DNA of 7,021 bases, taken from contig JBGPBY010000391.1 of NCBI GenBank assembly GCA_041481485.1, positions 1 through 7,021 on the forward strand. The letters run 5' to 3'. The notes under the pieces were generated by a model. The model worked only from the letters and a program-made list of their open reading frames with translations. It did not search any database and was not told the DNA's origin. This DNA is from JBGPBY01 sp041481485 (GTDB lineage: Bacteria; Acidobacteriota; Terriglobia; 20CM-2-55-15). Positions 1 through 4,160 of the stretch are shown one piece after another (the first letter of the stretch is position 1; every line of letters begins with the position of its first letter). Both the position numbers and the translations under genes were made by a program.

Positions 1-265
1 ACTCACAACGTGGGGAAGCGGGCGGCGTCCACGTGTGAACATGGATCAGACGATTTTGAGTTTAAATTTCGCCATTGGGCCAGTTCGCCAGGTACATTTG
101 ACGAACGTACAGCAGAACAATTGACAACTCACAACGTGGGGAAGCGGGCGGCGTCCACGTGTGAACATGGATCAGACGATTTTGAGTTTAAATTTCGCCA
201 TTGGGCCAGTTCGCCAGGTACATTTGACGAATGTACAGCAGAACAATTGACAACTCACAACGTGG
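1..265. repeat. 126-bp tandem repeat, two full units plus partial third
   Basis: Unit 1 is 1-126, unit 2 is 127-252, and the first 13 bases of a third unit (ACTCACAACGTGG) occupy 253-265. The two full units appear identical except for C106 versus T232. The window begins exactly at, or inside, the array, so more copies may lie to the left. Each unit contains an imperfect dyad (ACGTGG at 8-13 with CCACGT at 29-34, flanked by CAC/GTG), the palindromes CACGTG and TTTAAA, two TTCGCCA direct repeats, and ends in TTGACA. The period is a multiple of three, so plus-strand frames stay open through it, but I see no recognisable protein. Read on the minus strand each unit begins TGTCAATTGTTCTGC and runs into AT-rich DNA. 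This resembles the repeated terminal sequences of some insertion sequences (IS21-type is my best guess from memory, unproven). No transposase is in the window. Confidence 0.9.
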
Positions 266-282
266 CCCCCCCACCCCACGTG
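260..282. other. C-run hairpin at the repeat/aor junction
   Basis: ACGTGG (260-265) pairs with CCACGT (276-281) around a 10-base loop dominated by a run of seven C (266-272). The arms are the same ones that form the dyad in each upstream 126-bp unit (8-13/29-34 and 134-139/155-160), so this looks like a degenerate third copy with a changed loop. It lies immediately downstream of the minus-strand aor stop codon (TAG, 286 to 284). It could act as a transcription end for that operon, but no T-tract follows on the minus strand, so a classical intrinsic terminator is not supported. Confidence 0.4.
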
Positions 283-283
283 C

Positions 284-2038
284 CTACCAGCCTCGCTGCC
301 GGTGATACTCCGCCACCAGGCACTCGAGACGCTCTCGACTTAGCGACGCTTCCGGATCGCTGGGCAGCGGCGTGTCCAGAAATCGTTCCGGCAGTGTGTC
401 TTCATCGAGAGTCCAGCCTGCTTGTAGATTGAACTGACGCTTCGCGGCGACGATGCGCTTTGCTGTCTCCCGCAGCTCATCGGCCGTAACATCCCAGCCG
501 GTCACGTAACGCAGCATTTCCGCAGTCTCGGTATGGAAGTCCTCAAACACGCCGCGCAGGAATTTGCACAGGATCAATGAGTCCATCAGCGCGGCCTTGT
601 CTTCCGTTTCGATGGCATGACGGACCGCGTCCAGAGTCACCCGCCTTCGGTCCACCTTGTCGGAGAAGTCCACTTCGTAGGCGCCGCTGCGATTGTGATC
701 GGCCCCACGAGCGCCTACGGCAAAACCGAGCGCCATGGTCTGGAGCGCCCGAGGTTCGTACCCCGGAATCTCAAGTCCCTTGACCTGCGGTGCTATCGCA
801 ATACTGTTATGACCTATTGACAACGCGGCTCGGCGGCTGCCCTCTGCCAGTAAGTCTCCGATACCTTCGCGTGCACCGATCAATTCGATGGCGCGCAACA
901 ATGCTTCACTGCTTCCAAATGTCAGCCAGGGCTCGTCGAGCCATCCGCGCGCGACGCATTCCATCGCGAAGGCGATCGTTCCGCCGGTGCTGATCGTATC
1001 AATTCCAAGTTCATCGCACCGTCGAGAAGCACGAAGCACCGTGTCGGAGTTGCCCACCCCACACAGCGAGCCCAGAGCGAACAGGCTTTCATACTCGATG
1101 CGGACACCGTTTTCACCGTTCCCGTAAATGTGTTCGCAGCCGATGGTACAGGCCACGCAGCTCTTGCGGGTCTTTGGACGAAGCGTTTCCAGTTGTTCGG
1201 GAGAAAGGTTGACGGCTTCTTCGAATGTGCCGCTTTGAAAGTTGCGTGTTGGGAGCGCGCTCAGGCGATTGAATGTGAGCAAGTTCGTCGCCGTGCCCAG
1301 TTCCCGGTACTTCGCGGTTGCGGGGCCGAAGGATTTCCTCGAAAGCGACTTGCTGAGCGTCGTCAACTCCGCGGGGTTGCTCCACTCCGTTCGTAGATTT
1401 CCAGCGATAGCGATGGCTTTGATGTTCTTCGCGCCCAGAACGGCCCCGCTGCCGCCACGTCCCGCATGCCGGCCATCGTGCGATATCGTGGCGTATCGGA
1501 CATTGTTTTCAGCTGCCGGTCCAATCGACGCGACTCGATAGTGGGCGCCGAGCCGAGCCTTGAGTCCTGTCTCCGTTTCGCGGCAGGTTGCCCCGCGATA
1601 CTCTGCCGCGGATTCGAGCCGGACCCGGGGCTGTTTGACACCGTCTGCGCGTTCGCTTCCTTCGATAATGAGCACGGACAATTCCGTCGCGCGTCCCACG
1701 ATCAGCATCGCGTCACAACCGCAGCCCTTTCCTGCAATCGCGAAGCCGCTGCTTGCCAGGGAGTCATTGATGCGTTCGGTCAGTGGACTCTTGCTGACGA
1801 CGGCGAATTTTGCCGAAGTGGTGAGCGGGCTTCCCACCAGTGGACTGAATGCAAAAATGAGCGGCGCGTCAGGGGAGAGGGGATCGAGCCGGGCGGTTCC
1901 TTCGTCCAGCAAGAGCTTGACACCGAGCCCGCTGCCTCCAATGAACTGTCGAAGAAGATCGTCCGACAAAGGGATCCGCTCTGCAGCATCGCGAGAAACA
2001 TCGATGCGAAGGTAGCAACCGTGGTAACCGAAGGTCAT
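284..2038 (-). CDS. aor: aldehyde:ferredoxin oxidoreductase family tungstopterin enzyme (AOR)
   Basis: A 584-residue AOR-family enzyme. Characterised members oxidise aldehydes to carboxylic acids (reversibly) at a tungsten bis-pterin centre and pass electrons through one [4Fe-4S] cluster to ferredoxin in the cytoplasm. The N-terminal domain (about 1-210) opens with the typical GY.G..LRIDVS start and ends in the pterin-binding segment AGRGGSGAVLGAKNIKAIAI (192-211). The cluster ligands are C294, C297 and C301 (CVACTIGC) plus distal C491 in DSLILCKF. The second pterin motifs are DELGIDT (342-348) and DSLILCK (486-492). E317 (in EYES) and H448 (in GADHNRSG) align with the catalytic Glu/His pair of Pyrococcus AOR. 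The ATG is supported by AAAGGGA six bases upstream, overlapping the end of the moaD-like gene. The C-terminus stops right after RGW, about 20 residues short of the usual AOR tail, next to the repeat array. No electron-acceptor subunit is adjacent, so substrate and acceptor cannot be assigned. Confidence 0.93.
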   Translation of the reverse strand: MTFGYHGCYLRIDVSRDAAERIPLSDDLLRQFIGGSGLGVKLLLDEGTARLDPLSPDAPLIFAFSPLVGSPLTTSAKFAVVSKSPLTERINDSLASSGFAIAGKGCGCDAMLIVGRATELSVLIIEGSERADGVKQPRVRLESAAEYRGATCRETETGLKARLGAHYRVASIGPAAENNVRYATISHDGRHAGRGGSGAVLGAKNIKAIAIAGNLRTEWSNPAELTTLSKSLSRKSFGPATAKYRELGTATNLLTFNRLSALPTRNFQSGTFEEAVNLSPEQLETLRPKTRKSCVACTIGCEHIYGNGENGVRIEYESLFALGSLCGVGNSDTVLRASRRCDELGIDTISTGGTIAFAMECVARGWLDEPWLTFGSSEALLRAIELIGAREGIGDLLAEGSRRAALSIGHNSIAIAPQVKGLEIPGYEPRALQTMALGFAVGARGADHNRSGAYEVDFSDKVDRRRVTLDAVRHAIETEDKAALMDSLILCKFLRGVFEDFHTETAEMLRYVTGWDVTADELRETAKRIVAAKRQFNLQAGWTLDEDTLPERFLDTPLPSDPEASLSRERLECLVAEYHRQRGW

Positions 2039-2044
2039 GGTTAT

Positions 2045-2051
2045 TCCCTTT
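2045..2051 (-). promoter_or_regulatory. ribosome binding site of aor
   Basis: On the minus strand AAAGGGA overlaps the TAA stop of the moaD-like gene and sits six bases before the aor ATG. It fixes the aor start at 2038 and makes translational coupling of the two genes likely. Confidence 0.7.
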
Positions 2052-2304
2052 ACCCGCCGGCGTCGGCGGAAAGGATCAGCACGCGGTCGTTTTCTCCCAA
2101 TTCCGTTTCCGGGTCCCTGACGAAGTGATCGCCATTCAAGTTGGCAATAAAAGATGGGTGAAGCTGGTTTGAAATGATGAATTTGCCGAGGGAAGGGAAC
2201 TGTACTGCCAGGGTTGAGAGGAGCTGCCCGAGAGTATCCGCCTGTACTTCGACTTCCGAAATACCGGCGAGGCGGCGGGGAATCGCTAGAAATTCGACAT
2301 GCAT
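2050..2304 (-). CDS. MoaD/ThiS-family sulfur-carrier protein
   Basis: An 84-residue ubiquitin-like protein starting MHVEFLAIPRRLAG and ending GENDRVLILSADAGG. The terminal Gly-Gly is the diagnostic feature of MoaD/ThiS proteins: it is adenylylated and converted to a thiocarboxylate, which donates sulfur (in MoaD, to make the dithiolene of molybdopterin together with MoaE). The hydrophobic strand pattern, the TLGQLLSTLAVQFP helix (24-37) and FIANLNGDHF (52-61) fit the beta-grasp fold. An open frame extends upstream to an ATG at 2370. I chose the ATG at 2304 because homology begins there and the extra 22 residues look like translated leader. A weak AAAGG lies 12 bases upstream (2317-2321). It is the first gene of an operon with aor, 11 bp apart. 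MoaD-like genes next to AOR genes are a known arrangement, so a dedicated role in tungstopterin synthesis is more likely than thiamine synthesis, though sequence alone does not separate MoaD from ThiS. Confidence 0.85.
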   Translation of the reverse strand: MHVEFLAIPRRLAGISEVEVQADTLGQLLSTLAVQFPSLGKFIISNQLHPSFIANLNGDHFVRDPETELGENDRVLILSADAGG

Positions 2305-2433
2305 CGACTGTGACAACCTTTGGGCCAGTGGGGCTAGGGCTATTCTCGATAAATAAGGTGATGATAGCATGGCATCCGCCGCATTTTCCGATGCCGGCTA
2401 TTGTGAAGGGAATGGAGTGTTTGCAGTAAACCT
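2305..2433. promoter_or_regulatory. divergent intergenic region with promoters for both operons
   Basis: This 129-bp gap separates the minus-strand moaD-like/aor operon from the plus-strand formate dehydrogenase operon, so both promoters should be here or just inside the genes. I see no strong consensus -35/-10 pair on either strand. GTGACA at 2310-2315 resembles a -35 but lacks a good -10 at 16-18 bp. The stretch 2341-2356 is locally AT-rich. The leader of the formate dehydrogenase has AAGGG (2406-2410) and GGAG (2414-2417), both too far from the ATG at 2434 to be good ribosome binding sites. Confidence 0.6.
2364..2401. promoter_or_regulatory. imperfect inverted repeat, candidate operator
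   Basis: The left arm ATAGC-AT-GGCATC (2364-2376) and the right arm GATGCC-G-GCTAT (2390-2401) pair over 11 positions, with an AT/G internal mismatch and a 13-base centre. The site lies in the middle of the divergent intergenic region, where a regulator could control both operons. It could equally be a leader hairpin in the formate dehydrogenase mRNA. No regulator gene is in the window. Confidence 0.45.
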
Positions 2434-4158
2434 ATGAGTAATATTGTCCCCTCATCCGTCCCCGGTTCGAAGTCGAAGAAAAAGAAGGGAGGTAGCCAGG
2501 TACGGTCAACGCCTAAGGGACGACGCGTGGACCCGCAGGCACTCGAAGAAGTGCGGGAATTACTGGGCGATGCTCCCCACCGCCGGGATTTGCTCATCGA
2601 GCACCTGCATAAAATCCAGGACAGATACGGTTGTTTGTCCGCGCGCCGGCTCGTCGCGCTGGCTTCCGAAATGAAGCTGGCGATGGCGGAGGTCTACGAG
2701 GTAGCGACGTTCTACCACCATTTCGACGTCGTGAAAGAAGGCGAGCCCTCACCGCCCGCAATCACGGTCCGCGTCTGTGATTCAGTCGTTTGCGAACTCG
2801 CAGGCTCTCGGAACATGATTGCGAAACTGCCGGGTCTGCTGGGCACGGACGTGCGTGTTTTGCACGCGCCCTGCGTCGGGCGATGTGAAACCGCGCCGGT
2901 GGCTATCGTCGGCCAGAATCCCATTCAGTACGCCACTCCGGAACGGGTCGCGGAAGCGGTTCGAAATAATCATGTGACCCATCCCCAGGAAGGTTCAGTA
3001 ACTCCAGAATATATCGACTACGCCGCGTATCGCGCCTCGGGAGGATATTCGCTCGCAGCAGACTGCATTACGGGGGAAAAACAGGCAGTGGATGTCATCG
3101 CGATCATGGAGGATTCCGGACTGCGGGGTCTGGGAGGCGCTGGGTTTCCTGCAGGCAGAAAGTGGAAGTTGGTCGCCGCTGAGCCTGCGCCGCGGATGCT
3201 GGCGATTAACATCGATGAAGGCGAACCCGGAACTTTCAAGGATCGCTACTATCTGGAACGAGATCCCCACCGGTTCCTCGAAGGCGCGCTCATTGCAGCC
3301 TGGGCTGTGGGAATCGATGCGATCTATATCTATCTCCGAGACGAATACCACGGATGCCGTGCGATCCTTCAGCGCGAGCTTGCGGCGCTTCAAGCCAATC
3401 CACCCTGCAAAATTCCCGAGATTCATCTCCGGCGAGGCGCCGGCGCGTACATCTGCGGTGAAGAATCCGCGATGATCGAATCGATCGAAGGCAAGCGCGG
3501 CGAACCGCGATTGCGGCCGCCGTACCTGGCGCAGGTTGGCCTGTTTGGGCGGCCCACGCTCGAGCACAACATGGAGACATTGCACTGGGTGCGGAGCATC
3601 ATTGAAAACGGAGCTGCCTGGTTCGCCGGTCAGGGACGAAACGGACGCAAGGGGCTTCGTTCCTTCTCGGTCAGTGGCCGGGTGATGAAACCAGGAGTCC
3701 ATCTCGCGCCGGCGGGCATCACATTACAGGAACTGATCGATGAATTCTGTGGCGGCATGCTCGAAGGACATCAGTTGTACGCATATCTGCCTGGCGGAGC
3801 ATCTGGCGGAATTCTGCCCGCATCGATGGCGAATATCCCGCTCGATTTCGACACGTTGAACCAGTACGGCTGTTTCATCGGATCCGCTGCGATTGTGGTT
3901 CTGTCGAATCACGACAAGGCGTCGGACGCCGCGCGCAATGTCATGAGTTTCTTTTCCAAAGAGTCCTGCGGCCAATGCACTCCGTGCCGCGTGGGGACCG
4001 TGAAAGCGCTCCAGTTGATGGAAGAGAAGCAGTGGGATGAGCCGTTGTTGAAGGAGCTTTCATCCGCGATGATGGATGCGTCGATCTGTGGCCTGGGTCA
4101 GGCGGCGCCCAACCCCGTGCTCTCGATCTTGAAACATTTTTCCGGAGAAGTGAAGTAG
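2434..4158 (+). CDS. fdhB: NAD-dependent formate dehydrogenase beta subunit (NuoE-NuoF fusion)
   Basis: A 574-residue diaphorase subunit that takes electrons from the alpha subunit and reduces NAD+ at FMN. After a Lys-rich tail (1-30) comes a NuoE-like thioredoxin-fold domain (about 32-180) with the [2Fe-2S] ligands C115/C120 (CDSVVC) and C147/C151 (CVGRC). The NuoF-like part follows: GLRGLGGAGFPAGRKW (229-244) and IDEGEPGTFKDR (260-271) bind FMN/NAD, GAGAYICGEES (335-345) and EGKRGEPR (352-359) complete the pocket, and an SLBB-like region spans about 405-490. The [4Fe-4S] ligands are C512, C515, C518 (SCGQCTPCR) and C552 (ASICGLGQ). It ends there without the extra ferredoxin domains of flavin-bifurcating relatives. 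Size, fusion order and segments such as RDLLIEHLH and PKGRxVDP match the beta subunit of M. extorquens FDH1 as I remember it. A GTG at 2527 has a better ribosome site (AAGGGA, 2515-2520), but the PKGR.VDP match favours the ATG at 2434. It overlaps the alpha gene by one base. Confidence 0.92.
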   Translation: MSNIVPSSVPGSKSKKKKGGSQVRSTPKGRRVDPQALEEVRELLGDAPHRRDLLIEHLHKIQDRYGCLSARRLVALASEMKLAMAEVYEVATFYHHFDVVKEGEPSPPAITVRVCDSVVCELAGSRNMIAKLPGLLGTDVRVLHAPCVGRCETAPVAIVGQNPIQYATPERVAEAVRNNHVTHPQEGSVTPEYIDYAAYRASGGYSLAADCITGEKQAVDVIAIMEDSGLRGLGGAGFPAGRKWKLVAAEPAPRMLAINIDEGEPGTFKDRYYLERDPHRFLEGALIAAWAVGIDAIYIYLRDEYHGCRAILQRELAALQANPPCKIPEIHLRRGAGAYICGEESAMIESIEGKRGEPRLRPPYLAQVGLFGRPTLEHNMETLHWVRSIIENGAAWFAGQGRNGRKGLRSFSVSGRVMKPGVHLAPAGITLQELIDEFCGGMLEGHQLYAYLPGGASGGILPASMANIPLDFDTLNQYGCFIGSAAIVVLSNHDKASDAARNVMSFFSKESCGQCTPCRVGTVKALQLMEEKQWDEPLLKELSSAMMDASICGLGQAAPNPVLSILKHFSGEVK

Positions 4159-4160
4159 TG
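4144..4160 (+). promoter_or_regulatory. coupled stop/start junction (TAGTG) with ribosome binding site
   Basis: GGAG (4144-4147) lies 10 bases before the GTG start at 4158-4160. The G of the beta-subunit stop TAG (4156-4158) is also the first base of this GTG. The overlap suggests translational coupling and matched synthesis of the two subunits. No ATG occurs nearby in frame, and the encoded protein begins the ferredoxin domain within 15 residues, so GTG is the credible start. Confidence 0.7.

Noticed and set aside
121..126. TTGACA -35 box (also at 247-252)
   Set aside because: No -10 hexamer occurs 16-18 bp downstream in either copy and no gene follows on the plus strand.
1..265. CRISPR array
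   Set aside because: The whole 126-bp unit repeats with no variable spacers, and no cas gene is present.
10..432. Plus-strand 140-residue open frame with a duplicated 42-residue segment
   Set aside because: It exists because the repeat period is a multiple of three; it then runs antisense through the end of aor, has no recognisable domain and no convincing ribosome site.
1466..2128. Plus-strand 220-residue open frame antisense to aor
   Set aside because: The minus strand encodes a clear AOR with all motifs; the antisense frame is a GC-rich shadow with no domain.
2995..3702. Minus-strand 235-residue open frame
   Set aside because: It is antisense to the NuoF domain of the beta subunit, whose motifs are unambiguous.
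2434..4158. Electron-bifurcating (HylB/NfnB-like) diaphorase
   Set aside because: The protein ends after the NuoF [4Fe-4S] motif and lacks the extra C-terminal ferredoxin domains associated with bifurcating NuoF-like subunits.
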